Shown here: positions 18,359 through 26,572 of the stretch, piece by piece
How the letters are laid out: each line of letters opens with the position of its first letter
How positions within the stretch are numbered: position 1 is the first letter of the stretch
Position numbers and translations under genes: made by a program
Assembly (NCBI GenBank): GCA_017549145.1
Contig: JAFYVM010000054.1
Span: 1 to 52,274 of the forward strand
Direction of reading: 5' to 3'
DNA length: 52,274 nucleotides
Source of the DNA: Bacteroidales bacterium
GTDB taxonomy: Bacteria; Bacteroidota; Bacteroidia; Bacteroidales; UBA932
Notes under the pieces: model-generated
Databases searched by the model: none
The model's input: the letters and a program-made list of their open reading frames with translations, nothing else
Told to the model about the DNA's origin: nothing

Positions 18359-19825
18359 ATGGAGACGAAAAATAATAATGTGGGCAAGGCATTCAAGTTG
18401 AGTGTCGCAACCCTTGCGATAATGAATATTACCGCTGTCGTAAGTCTGCGAGGTCTTCCAGCCGAAGCTGTGTATGGGCCATCATCTGCATTCTATTATC
18501 TTTTCGCTGCTATCGTATTCCTGATCCCGACAGCTATGGTTGCTGCGGAGTTGGCTGCAATGTTCTCCGACAAACAGGGAGGAGTCTTCCGCTGGGTCGG
18601 AGAGGCATTCGGTCCTCGCACGGGCTTCCTGGCTATCTGGCTACAGTGGATAGAATCTACTATCTGGTATCCCACTGTGCTGACATTCGGAGCAGTATCG
18701 TTTGCATTCATCGGAATGGATGGAGCTTCGGATGCAGCCTTGGCATCAAATAAGGTATTCACCCTGGTGGCAGTGCTTGCCATTTATTGGCTAGCTACAT
18801 TCATAGCTATGAAAGGCCTTGACTGGGTGGGTAAGATCAGCAAATGGGGCGGTATGATAGGAACCATCATTCCTGCAGGTTTACTCATCGTTTTAGGTAT
18901 AATATACATTGCCTCAGGAGGTCATAACAACATGGATATGTCACAGGGATTCTTCCCTGACCTTACAAAGCTGGACAATCTTGTACTTGCCAGCAGTATC
19001 TTCCTGTTCTATGCCGGAATGGAGATGATGGGTGTGCATGTCATGGATGTAAATAATCCTTCGAAGAACTACCCTAAGGCCATTATCATCGGTTCGCTTG
19101 CAACTGTTGCAATCTTTGTTCTTGGTACATTCGCTTTGGGATTCATCATCCCGGCAAAGGACATCAACCTGACTCAGTCGCTGCTGATCGGATTTGATAA
19201 TTACTTCAGGTATTTCCACGTTTCTTGGGCAGGTCCTATCATAGCTATCGCCCTCATGTTAGGAGTTCTTGCGAGCGTGCTTACATGGGTAGCAGGTCCT
19301 TCAAAGGGTATCTTCACCGTTGGTAAGGCGGGCTATCTGCCTCCATTCTTCCAAAAGACCAATGAGAACGGAGTACAGCGCAATATCCTTCTCGTTCAGG
19401 GAGGAATTGTTACCTTACTGTCGCTTCTGTTTGTCGTGATGCCTTCTGTTCAGTCCTTCTACCAGATTCTTTCGCAGCTTACAATCCTGCTGTACCTGAT
19501 AATGTATATGCTGATGTTTGCTGCAGCTATTGCCCTACGCTATAAGATGAAGGATGCACCGCGTCCGTTCCGCCTTGGCAGGGGTAAGGGCAATGCGCTT
19601 ATGTGGATCTTGGGAGTGGTTGGATTTGCAGGATCTCTCCTGGCCTTTGTGCTTAGCTTCATTCCTCCGGGACAGATTGCCACTGGCAGCAATACGGTAT
19701 GGTACACGGTGCTGATTGCAGGGTGTGTGATCATGGTGGTGATTCCACTGATCATCTACTCAATGCGCAAGCCGTCATGGCGAGACCCTGATACCGACTT
19801 TGCTCCATTCCATAGTGACAAATAA
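18359..19825 (+). CDS. gadC: Glutamate/GABA antiporter
   Basis: A 488-residue inner-membrane antiporter of the APC superfamily with about 12 hydrophobic segments. It would bring in glutamate and release the GABA made by the decarboxylase encoded upstream. Family landmarks are NITAVVSLRGLPAEAVYGPSS in the first helix, GGVFRWVGEAFGPRTGFLAIW and the helix-pair region IFLFYAGMEMMGVHV. The C-terminal tail is about 25 residues and fairly polar (SWRDPDTDFAPFHSDK), as in GadC, where the tail acts as a pH-sensitive plug. A perfect 16-bp inverted repeat 59 bp after the stop probably ends this transcript. Confidence 0.95.
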   Translation: METKNNNVGKAFKLSVATLAIMNITAVVSLRGLPAEAVYGPSSAFYYLFAAIVFLIPTAMVAAELAAMFSDKQGGVFRWVGEAFGPRTGFLAIWLQWIESTIWYPTVLTFGAVSFAFIGMDGASDAALASNKVFTLVAVLAIYWLATFIAMKGLDWVGKISKWGGMIGTIIPAGLLIVLGIIYIASGGHNNMDMSQGFFPDLTKLDNLVLASSIFLFYAGMEMMGVHVMDVNNPSKNYPKAIIIGSLATVAIFVLGTFALGFIIPAKDINLTQSLLIGFDNYFRYFHVSWAGPIIAIALMLGVLASVLTWVAGPSKGIFTVGKAGYLPPFFQKTNENGVQRNILLVQGGIVTLLSLLFVVMPSVQSFYQILSQLTILLYLIMYMLMFAAAIALRYKMKDAPRPFRLGRGKGNALMWILGVVGFAGSLLAFVLSFIPPGQIATGSNTVWYTVLIAGCVIMVVIPLIIYSMRKPSWRDPDTDFAPFHSDK

Positions 19826-19883
19826 AGGAATCAGCAAAAAGCTTATGGGAGCGTAAAATGTAATCCGTTGACCTACAGCAAGA

Positions 19884-19927
19884 TACGTAAAGTGCGTGCC
19901 GACAATGGGGAGCACGCACTTTACGTA
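19884..19927. terminator. Perfect 16-bp inverted repeat downstream of gadC
   Basis: Arms tacgtaaagtgcgtgc (19884-19899) and its exact reverse complement (19912-19927) flank a 12-nt loop. There is no long T run after it, so it may be an unusual terminator or an mRNA-stabilising 3' hairpin for gadBC. A protein-binding palindrome is another possibility. Confidence 0.55.
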
Positions 19928-19965
19928 AGTTTATGGATAACAAGGAGTTACACTTTAGGTTTTTA

Positions 19966-19997
19966 TTGAATGTTACGAGATATTTTTACTAACTTTG
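19966..19997 (+). promoter_or_regulatory. Promoter of msrA-fRmsr giving an almost leaderless mRNA
   Basis: TTG at 19966-19968 and TAACTTTG at 19990-19997 are 21 bp apart and fit the Bacteroidetes consensus. The ATG of the gene lies only eight bases after the -7 element, at 20005, so the transcript should start at or next to the start codon. Confidence 0.65.
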
Positions 19998-20004
19998 AAG
20001 AATT

Positions 20005-21003
20005 ATGAAGACAATATATCTAGCAGGAGGGTGCTTCTGGGGCACTGAACATTATATCAGACAATTCGAGGGTGTACTCGAGACTGTCGTCGGATATGCC
20101 AACGGCAATATCCCCAATCCATCATACGAACAGGTCTACACAGACCAGACAGGATATGCGGAATGCGTAAAAGTAACCTACGATGAGCATATACTGCCAC
20201 TCAAGACCCTCCTCAAGCTATATTTCAGGTCAATAGACCCGCTTTTGAAGAACCGTCAAGGCGGAGACGTCGGCACAAGGTACCGAACCGGAATATATTG
20301 GTCAGATGGAGCAGATAAAGAAACTGCGAATGAAGTCTATGATGAGGTTCTGTCAACATACGAGGCAGATGGTCACAGCGAGCTTGCAGTCGAACTACGT
20401 CCACTGAAATGCTTCTATCCGGCGGAAGACTACCATCAGGACTATCTGATAAGGAATCCTGAAGGTTACTGCCACATATCACTCACTACACAGCACTTTG
20501 CCAGGACTTTCGCAAAGCTCACCAAAGAGCTGAAAGCAGCAGAAGGACATGAGCAGCCTCTTGAAAAAGAAGAAAAATACCGAATTCTCCTGGAGTATAT
20601 CTCACAGCTCTCCAAACTGGACTACAGTCTCAGAGACAAACTTACAGACATTTCGTTGATGATTCATCATACCTTTGGATTCTGGTGGACTGGATTCTAT
20701 CTCGTAAGTGGAGATCATCTCATTCTGGGACCATATCAGGGCCCACTCGCCTGCCTTCGCATTGCATATGGACGAGGAGTCTGCGGAACAGCGTGGAAAG
20801 AGGAAAGAACAATAGTAGTTCCGGACGTGGAAGAATTCCCGGGACACATCGCCTGCAGCAGTGAATCCAAGAGCGAAATTGTCGTCCCGCTTCATTCCAA
20901 CGACGAAATTGTAGGAGTCCTTGACATAGACAGCGAAAAGCTCGCAACTTTCGATAATATCGATGCTCTCTGGCTGGAACGCATTGTGGAGTTGATTCAT
21001 TGA
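20005..21003 (+). CDS. msrA: MsrA fused to free-methionine-(R)-sulfoxide reductase (GAF domain)
   Basis: A 332-residue fusion that would repair both stereoisomers of oxidised methionine. Residues 1-160 are MsrA, specific for Met-S-sulfoxide: AGGCFWGTEHYIRQFEGV with catalytic Cys10, VGYANG, and PAEDYHQDYL. Residues about 190-332 are a GAF-fold fRMsr, specific for free Met-R-sulfoxide: FWWTGFYL, LACLRIAYGRGVCGTAW and HIACSSESKSEIVVPL. Its three Cys at about 250, 260 and 284 have the same spacing (10 and 24) as the functional Cys84, Cys94 and Cys118 of the E. coli enzyme. The usual fusion partner of MsrA in many bacteria is MsrB, so this pairing is uncommon. It has its own promoter. Confidence 0.93.
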   Translation: MKTIYLAGGCFWGTEHYIRQFEGVLETVVGYANGNIPNPSYEQVYTDQTGYAECVKVTYDEHILPLKTLLKLYFRSIDPLLKNRQGGDVGTRYRTGIYWSDGADKETANEVYDEVLSTYEADGHSELAVELRPLKCFYPAEDYHQDYLIRNPEGYCHISLTTQHFARTFAKLTKELKAAEGHEQPLEKEEKYRILLEYISQLSKLDYSLRDKLTDISLMIHHTFGFWWTGFYLVSGDHLILGPYQGPLACLRIAYGRGVCGTAWKEERTIVVPDVEEFPGHIACSSESKSEIVVPLHSNDEIVGVLDIDSEKLATFDNIDALWLERIVELIH

Positions 21004-21072
21004 CATCAGCAAGTACACACTTTTTTCTTTGGCAAAATTTGCATATATTCACATCCTCTAAATTAGATAAAA

Positions 21073-24000
21073 ATGAATACTGTTGCGCAAACATGCCTTA
21101 ATAACGTAGATTTGGTACTTCAATATATTGAAGCCCAAGAGAAAATAGATTCGATTACCAAAGACTATGACCAGCAGATAAGTCAAGCTCATAAAACAAA
21201 GGAGCAACACTCTTTGAATATGTCTGAACAACAAATCATGAACGAATTCGAAAGAGTGGCTAAAATCATGACAAATAACCTGCGTGCAAGATATCAAGCA
21301 CAATACAATGTGGAGGACGAAAAATTCAAAAATCTCATATGCGATTATTCGTCATATATCAAACAGAAGAATTCCTTAGTGGAGGAATACACTAGGGAAA
21401 TTCCAAGGCTTGAAAAGTTGTATAACGAACTTAATCAGAGATATGAGAAAATCAGCAAAGACCTTACCAGTGATGTATACCCATTAGTAAGAAAACTATC
21501 TGCCAGCAAATATAAGGAGATAACAGACAATCCAATCACAGAAAATCTAAACACGCATTTCCGGTATTTAAAGGACAACGTCAAGGAAATTCCCGAAGAA
21601 AACATTAGTATTTTATCTGGCGGTAAGACAATATCCAAAAATGACTTTCTAAACAAGTACATCCCGACATATAACGTTAAGAATGAGGATAAATATCCCG
21701 AGGAATTAAAAATCACTATTATATTTCCTAACGGCCTGAAAGGTTCGATTTTCAAAAAAATGAAATCGCGCGAACTTGAACAGATTGAGATATTTCAAAA
21801 TTCGTTCAATAGCTACTTAAAGAAATGGTGTGCAGCCGAAAACTACATGTGCCTCTTCAAGTATCATGACGTCAATGGTATATGCAACCGTCTAGATATG
21901 ATGAAAGGTAAGCTCCCTACACTAAAAAAAGAAGTGAGAGAGTACGAAAATAAACTTTCTAAAATAGAGAAACAGCATAAGGATTTCATCGCCATAAGAG
22001 ACATCAGACGTTACATCGATTCTGGCTACCTTAAAAATTTGACAAAGCAGGAAGTAGAAGAAGTTAAGCGCAAGAGTTTGAAAGAGGCAGCTTCTAGACT
22101 CGCAATAAAAGAAGATGACCTACTTGACTATATTGCCTGCAGCGAATCCAATGAAAATTTCGTTTTTTTCCAAACAGCATGTTTTAAGGAGCGTGCTAAG
22201 AAATATATTGAATCCAGCAACAGGAAACAATCTCACATTGCTATATTAGAGACAGAGAAGGCTCAAAAATTATCAGCAATAAAAATTCCAAACCTGGAAT
22301 TGATTTTCAGAAAATGGAACGATGAGTATCCTCTTTATGCTCAGATGGGTTTTCCGGAGCAGATGGATCAGGAAAGTGTAGAGAAAACCATGGAGGCAAT
22401 AGCTCGTACTGCCGCCAAGAATTATGGACTTAAGATTTTCCCTAACGGAGATTGCTTCCATCTGCCAACTGCAAGTGGATTAGCAAAAAACGCTAAGGGA
22501 GAATATTTATGGGCTCCTTCATTCAGCTCACCTAACGGAAGTATTCCGAATTTGATGCTTGCCTATAGCAAAGAAACCATGGTTGAAGCTAAGCAGTCAC
22601 TGAACCGAGCGCTTATCAACCTACTTCTCTCCGTGCCTCCACGTAAGGCCAAACTGCGCATCATTGATTTAGCAGCCACTAATATGGCATCCTTGATAAC
22701 CACACGTCTAAGCCCTTCTCTTTACAATAATGAGGTTGTGATGAATGACAGGGAGCTTCGCAGTGTTATCGAAGAATGGCAGGCAAGAACAAAGCGCATA
22801 ATGCAAAAGTGCGAAAACCTGGCCCAATACAACGAACAAAACAAGACATGGCTCGAGCCATATGAAATCGTTGTCGTTCTCGGATATCCTCAGAGCATAT
22901 CACCAAACTGCGAAGACATGCTTCGTCCGTTTGTACAGAATGGTGCAAAATCAGGCATCTACTTTATTTGGGTAACAAACACTGATATGCTGCAGGAAAA
23001 CAGCCAGTCAATCATCAAGGAAAAGGGACTTTTCAAAACTGTGCTTCCATTCATTCCTCGTGGAAAGTACTTCCCTTATCCATACACTCCGATTGCAGAC
23101 CAGAAACAGCTGCTGGATTATACCTTCGAATACCTCAACGCCGAGGCTTGCAAGAAAGAGGAAAAACCAATTGCCGTACAGGATGTCCGCCAATTGGCAG
23201 AAAGACCATATCAACCAGACACTGCAGCCAACATCAAAGTTGCTGTCGGCGATGACAACGGACGCAATGTCTACTTCGAATTAGACACATTAAACCACCT
23301 ACATGCCTTTATCCTTGGTCAATCAGGAACTGGAAAATCGCGTTTCCTGCATAATATCATAGGAAACATCATGCTGGCTCATAGCCCGCAAAATGTTGAG
23401 CTCTACCTTATGGACCTCAAGTTAGGAGGAGTGGAATTCAATGTATATAAGGGTGAGAAGCATGTAAAAGCTCTTCTTGTAGATAATAACGACCGTCAGA
23501 TTACGCTCGAGGTGCTCAGAGACCTAAGCATGCGTATGGAACAGAGAAACAAGGAGTTTGCTGAAGCTGGAGTGCGTAATCTTGAAGCATACAACCAAAA
23601 GGCAGGTACGCCTATGCCTCAGATAGTATTGGTCGTCGATGAGTGCCAGATGCTGTTTACTGAGCGTCCGGACAATACAGAAAGAGAGCTTCGCGACATT
23701 CTATCTCTTATCGTGAAGCAGGGTCGTAGCCAGGGCGTCCACATGATACTCTCGACACAGACACTGATGAATTCAACAATTCCTATCGATGTGCTTCAGG
23801 GTGCCGGACTTACTGATTTCTATCTATTGAACTGCGACCCACGCGACTCCGAGAAACTTGTCAAAGGCAGCAGTGCTAAGACTGGCACGCTCCAGACTGG
23901 TGAGATTTATTATCACCATCATCAGCATAGCGCTCCAGACGCACAGTTCAGAGCATTCTATGTGGATGACGAGCAGCAGAATGCGATATTGGAAGGAGCT

Positions 24001-24951
24001 ATTCAGAAGAGCAAGGATCTGGATGCCCCTGGTCAATTCTATTTCAGTGGTAAGTTACAGGCACATTTGTCAGAGGAGGTCATCTCATCAATGCAGCGTC
24101 GTAGCAGAAGATCACTCTGCGCATCATTCGGTGTCGGTATCGACCTTAAGCAGCAGCCTGTCAACATTTCCCTCTCAGAAGAGCAGGGAGAGAATGTGCT
24201 CATCTTCGGACTTAACCAGAGACATCAGGCAACTCGTACTGCAACGGAGACATTCCTCTCAGCACTATATTCTGCACGTGCAGCTGGCAGAGATACTGAA
24301 TTCATTGTAATTGACTGTCTCTCATCAGAGGATGAGACCCCATATCAGATATTGTTCGACTCACTCGAAGACCAGGGACTGATCCGTCAGGTTTTCGGAA
24401 GACAAAGAGGCGAACTTCTCTCAAAACTGGGAGACTCTGTACGCTCACACAAGGCAAATGAAACACTGATTCTTATTTTGGGTCAGGATAGATGGAGAGA
24501 ACTTCGCAACGACAAGGAGCTTGAAGTGGCTCAGACTGGAGTGGAGCAGAAACCTGCCGAAGGAGCATCTTTCCTCGGAGGACTGTCATTCCCTTCAAGT
24601 CGAACACAACAGCGCACCTATCGCAGTGAGCTTCAATATCTGCTCGAGAATGGTGCAGAGGATGGAGTACACTTCATAGTACAGGTTGACAAGCCACAGA
24701 ATCTGATAGGTGGACAGAATGTTTCACAACAGATGGTCAAGAAACTTTTCCGTCACTGGATCATGCTACGCTCTGCTGCAGATGCGTCATTGTCGCTTCG
24801 TCTGAGAGACGACATCAGACTTGAGAACCTCTCTGACGATTTGGATCGTCTGCGTGCAATTTACTATTGCGACGACACGGATTCATATCAATTGATTACC
24901 CCGTACCGTTACACAACAGAAGAAGAAAATAAGAATTTGATAAACCTTTAA
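21073..24951 (+). CDS. FtsK/SpoIIIE-superfamily ATPase, EssC/EccC-like, with coiled-coil N-terminus
   Basis: A 1292-residue protein. Residues 1-430 are charged and largely coiled-coil. About 500-680 look like a degenerate ATPase-fold domain (KLRIIDLAA, EIVVVLGYPQS, GIYFIWVTNT). An intact FtsK/SpoIIIE module follows: Walker A GQSGTGKS at about 750, Walker B IVLVVDE at about 853, then QGRSQGVHMILSTQTL and TDFYLLNCD. A third module (about 1030-1280) keeps the fold (VLIFGLNQR, FIVIDCL) but has lost the P-loop. Serial FtsK-like domains with one strongly conserved site are the plan of EssC/EccC, the motor of type VII secretion. Differences are no obvious transmembrane helices and no FHA domains. 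Four bases later begins a small gene with a WXG100-like turn, and two more small helical genes follow. The alternative is a soluble AAA machine of unknown role. Confidence 0.8.
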   Translation: MNTVAQTCLNNVDLVLQYIEAQEKIDSITKDYDQQISQAHKTKEQHSLNMSEQQIMNEFERVAKIMTNNLRARYQAQYNVEDEKFKNLICDYSSYIKQKNSLVEEYTREIPRLEKLYNELNQRYEKISKDLTSDVYPLVRKLSASKYKEITDNPITENLNTHFRYLKDNVKEIPEENISILSGGKTISKNDFLNKYIPTYNVKNEDKYPEELKITIIFPNGLKGSIFKKMKSRELEQIEIFQNSFNSYLKKWCAAENYMCLFKYHDVNGICNRLDMMKGKLPTLKKEVREYENKLSKIEKQHKDFIAIRDIRRYIDSGYLKNLTKQEVEEVKRKSLKEAASRLAIKEDDLLDYIACSESNENFVFFQTACFKERAKKYIESSNRKQSHIAILETEKAQKLSAIKIPNLELIFRKWNDEYPLYAQMGFPEQMDQESVEKTMEAIARTAAKNYGLKIFPNGDCFHLPTASGLAKNAKGEYLWAPSFSSPNGSIPNLMLAYSKETMVEAKQSLNRALINLLLSVPPRKAKLRIIDLAATNMASLITTRLSPSLYNNEVVMNDRELRSVIEEWQARTKRIMQKCENLAQYNEQNKTWLEPYEIVVVLGYPQSISPNCEDMLRPFVQNGAKSGIYFIWVTNTDMLQENSQSIIKEKGLFKTVLPFIPRGKYFPYPYTPIADQKQLLDYTFEYLNAEACKKEEKPIAVQDVRQLAERPYQPDTAANIKVAVGDDNGRNVYFELDTLNHLHAFILGQSGTGKSRFLHNIIGNIMLAHSPQNVELYLMDLKLGGVEFNVYKGEKHVKALLVDNNDRQITLEVLRDLSMRMEQRNKEFAEAGVRNLEAYNQKAGTPMPQIVLVVDECQMLFTERPDNTERELRDILSLIVKQGRSQGVHMILSTQTLMNSTIPIDVLQGAGLTDFYLLNCDPRDSEKLVKGSSAKTGTLQTGEIYYHHHQHSAPDAQFRAFYVDDEQQNAILEGAIQKSKDLDAPGQFYFSGKLQAHLSEEVISSMQRRSRRSLCASFGVGIDLKQQPVNISLSEEQGENVLIFGLNQRHQATRTATETFLSALYSARAAGRDTEFIVIDCLSSEDETPYQILFDSLEDQGLIRQVFGRQRGELLSKLGDSVRSHKANETLILILGQDRWRELRNDKELEVAQTGVEQKPAEGASFLGGLSFPSSRTQQRTYRSELQYLLENGAEDGVHFIVQVDKPQNLIGGQNVSQQMVKKLFRHWIMLRSAADASLSLRLRDDIRLENLSDDLDRLRAIYYCDDTDSYQLITPYRYTTEEENKNLINL

Positions 24952-24955
24952 TTAT

Positions 24956-25237
24956 ATGTCAGCAAATGCAAGTGTTAAAAGCGTCGATGAACTACGCGCT
25001 TTTTCGTCATATCTGAAGAATCTCAGTGCAAATCTCACTAATGAGTTCGCCAACGCTCAGCGCGAAATGTTCCGCGTAAACGAAGGATGGAACGATGAAG
25101 AGAATATGAAATTCATGCAGGAGTTCGAACAGACTGTACAGATTATAAACAGGATTTCTGAACACATGAATGAATATGGTTCTTTCATCCAGAAGAAGTG
25201 TGACATCCTGGACCTTTATATGAGTACTCGCCTATAA
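24956..25237 (+). CDS. WXG100-like small helical protein (WND variant)
   Basis: A 93-residue protein predicted to be a helical hairpin: an N-terminal helix to about residue 40, a turn with G-W-N-D (Trp45), and a second helix from about 48 to 90. Length, two-helix shape and Trp position are close to ESAT-6/WXG100 proteins, where the turn is W-x-G at about residues 43-45; here the Gly is replaced by Asp. It has no signal peptide or Cys pair. It starts 4 bp after the ATPase stop, so it is certainly co-translated with it. The most direct reading is a substrate or adaptor of the ATPase. The C-terminus DILDLYMSTRL lacks a clear YxxxD/E export signal. Confidence 0.7.
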   Translation: MSANASVKSVDELRAFSSYLKNLSANLTNEFANAQREMFRVNEGWNDEENMKFMQEFEQTVQIINRISEHMNEYGSFIQKKCDILDLYMSTRL

Positions 25238-25249
25238 TAACAATCCGAT

Positions 25250-25735
25250 ATGGCCTCAGATGCACAAGTAAGGGAAGTCGAGAGTCTGTACATGCTCAGA
25301 TCAGACATTTTGAATGCCGTCAATTCACTCAGATCGAGCCTGTCATCCGCTGCTCAACGTGTCAATTCCGAAAGCAGTGAGTTGATGGGGTTGTTCAATG
25401 AGGTAGACGCAAGATGTGAGAGATGCAAAGATGAATATTATGCAGCTCAGCAGGAGTACGACTATTATTGTTCACAATCGTCTTCAGACCCTGACTACTC
25501 CAGCTATACAGAAAGTCAGCTTCGCCAAGCAGTAGAAAATGCACGTACAAGGATGAATCAGGCTATACACGATTTATATCATGCCCAAAACCTTATAAGC
25601 CAGGCGCAGCAAGTACTTTCCAGCATCCAGTCATTGGCTCAATCTGGAGCTGTTTCCATTGACTCCGAAGCATCAGGGATTGCCTCAGCAATAGAGCGAG
25701 CCGCATATGAAATAGATAAATACACTCAAGATTAA
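25250..25735 (+). CDS. Helical/coiled-coil protein of the FtsK-WXG locus, unknown function
   Basis: I do not recognise this 161-residue protein. It is rich in Ser, Ala, Gln and Glu and should form long helices: about 5-80 and 88-160, separated by a Tyr/Ser-rich stretch (DYYCSQSSSDPDYSSYT). Three Cys lie within about 20 residues of one another (EVDARCERCKDEYY and YYCSQ). There is no signal peptide or transmembrane segment. The gene sits 12 bp after the WXG-like gene and 14 bp before a second one, so all are in one operon with the ATPase. It may be a partner that binds the small WXG-like proteins or a larger substrate with an LXG-like helical domain; both are inference from position. Confidence 0.65.
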   Translation: MASDAQVREVESLYMLRSDILNAVNSLRSSLSSAAQRVNSESSELMGLFNEVDARCERCKDEYYAAQQEYDYYCSQSSSDPDYSSYTESQLRQAVENARTRMNQAIHDLYHAQNLISQAQQVLSSIQSLAQSGAVSIDSEASGIASAIERAAYEIDKYTQD

Positions 25736-25749
25736 ACAAAGCTAAAAGA

Positions 25750-25965
25750 ATGGATTCAGAAATTCAGCAAATAGCAGAGAATGCACAGCGACTGGAGTCG
25801 TTATCTTGTGCATACTCATCAGGATGGAACGACAATGTGTCTGAAAAAGTGTTTGGAGCTATCTCAACATTAGCTTCAAACGCAACATCAATCTCATCAC
25901 AGCTATGTGCATATGTCTCTATATTGAACAGCATCAAGGCAGAGCTATCAAGCCTGGCCAGATAA
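25750..25965 (+). CDS. Short WXG100-like helical protein with G-W-N-D turn
   Basis: A 71-residue protein with a first helix of about 22 residues, the turn SSGWNDNVSEKVF (Trp26) and a second helix to the end (SILNSIKAELSSLA). The G-W-N-D motif is identical to the one in the first small protein of the operon, although the two are otherwise diverged. It is shorter than a typical WXG100 protein because the first helix is trimmed. It lacks a signal peptide. As the last gene of the ATPase operon it could pair with the 93-residue protein as a heterodimer, like EsxA/EsxB. Confidence 0.68.
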   Translation: MDSEIQQIAENAQRLESLSCAYSSGWNDNVSEKVFGAISTLASNATSISSQLCAYVSILNSIKAELSSLAR

Positions 25966-25981
25966 AAAAAACGAGATTTTT

Positions 25982-26011
25982 TTGCAGCTTAGTCAATTTT
26001 GACTATGTTTG
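25982..26011 (+). promoter_or_regulatory. Bacteroidetes-type promoter before the 136-residue gene
   Basis: TTG at 25982-25984 and TATGTTTG at 26004-26011 are 19 bp apart, an excellent match to the Bacteroidetes consensus. The leader to the ATG at 26108 would be about 90 nt, so the downstream gene can be expressed apart from the FtsK-WXG operon. Confidence 0.7.
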
Positions 26012-26107
26012 CATCTCCAAACGAGCCGAAATTCTTCGGCAACAAATTCCGTCTAACATATCAGGCGATGGTCAGAGACTGTCGTCATTTCTTAATCTAT
26101 TTATGTT

Positions 26108-26518
26108 ATGATGGAAAGAATTTATCAATTAGTAGCATGTACAAGTAATATAGCCGACAAGGAGAACTCTAGGCTATATTTACATCCTACCCTTGAGTGC
26201 GAGCTTAGATCAGCACTTATTAATGACATTGCTTATATTCATAAGGAAGAGTATAAGCATAATGGTGCCATTAGTCTTGAGTTAGCCCTGAAGGCTATCA
26301 GAGCAGAGGAAAGAATGGCCAGATTTTATATCCTTACAGGACGTATTGGTTGGGGTATAAGATACTTGTTCTTCGCAGCTAAGTATGCTTACTTGAAAAA
26401 GGAGCTACGACACGAGTTTGTAAGACTTTGTGATAAGGCTGTGTACCTTGCAAAGAAATACAACAGAGAGGATGTTCTTCAGGAAAGCAATCCTAAATTT
26501 TGCCTATCTGTAGGGTAA
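26108..26518 (+). CDS. Hypothetical helical protein
   Basis: I do not recognise this 136-residue protein. It is basic and mostly helical, with many Arg, Lys, Ala and Glu residues (SLELALKAIRAEERMARFYILTG, IRYLFFAAKYAYLKKELRHEF). One mildly hydrophobic stretch around residues 80-95 is too polar to be a sure membrane helix. It has no metal or nucleotide motif. It has its own promoter and 142 bp separates it from the FtsK-WXG operon, so a link to that system is possible but weak. Two in-frame ATGs (26108 and 26111) are equally likely starts. A symmetric terminator follows. Confidence 0.7.
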   Translation: MMERIYQLVACTSNIADKENSRLYLHPTLECELRSALINDIAYIHKEEYKHNGAISLELALKAIRAEERMARFYILTGRIGWGIRYLFFAAKYAYLKKELRHEFVRLCDKAVYLAKKYNREDVLQESNPKFCLSVG

Positions 26519-26524
26519 ATAAAA

Positions 26525-26550
26525 AGGGTCCGATGAATTCATCGGACCCT
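26525..26550. terminator. Bidirectional terminator, perfect 26-bp palindrome
   Basis: The palindrome agggtccgatgaa / ttcatcggaccct lies between two convergent genes. It is preceded by a run of A and followed by gagtttt, so it can end transcription from both sides. Confidence 0.85.
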
Positions 26551-26572
26551 GAGTTTTATAGAATCTGTTCAA

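Noticed and set aside
21073-24951. Chromosome-segregation FtsK
   Set aside because: It lacks the four N-terminal membrane helices and the C-terminal gamma domain of FtsK, has several ATPase-like modules and is followed by WXG-like genes.
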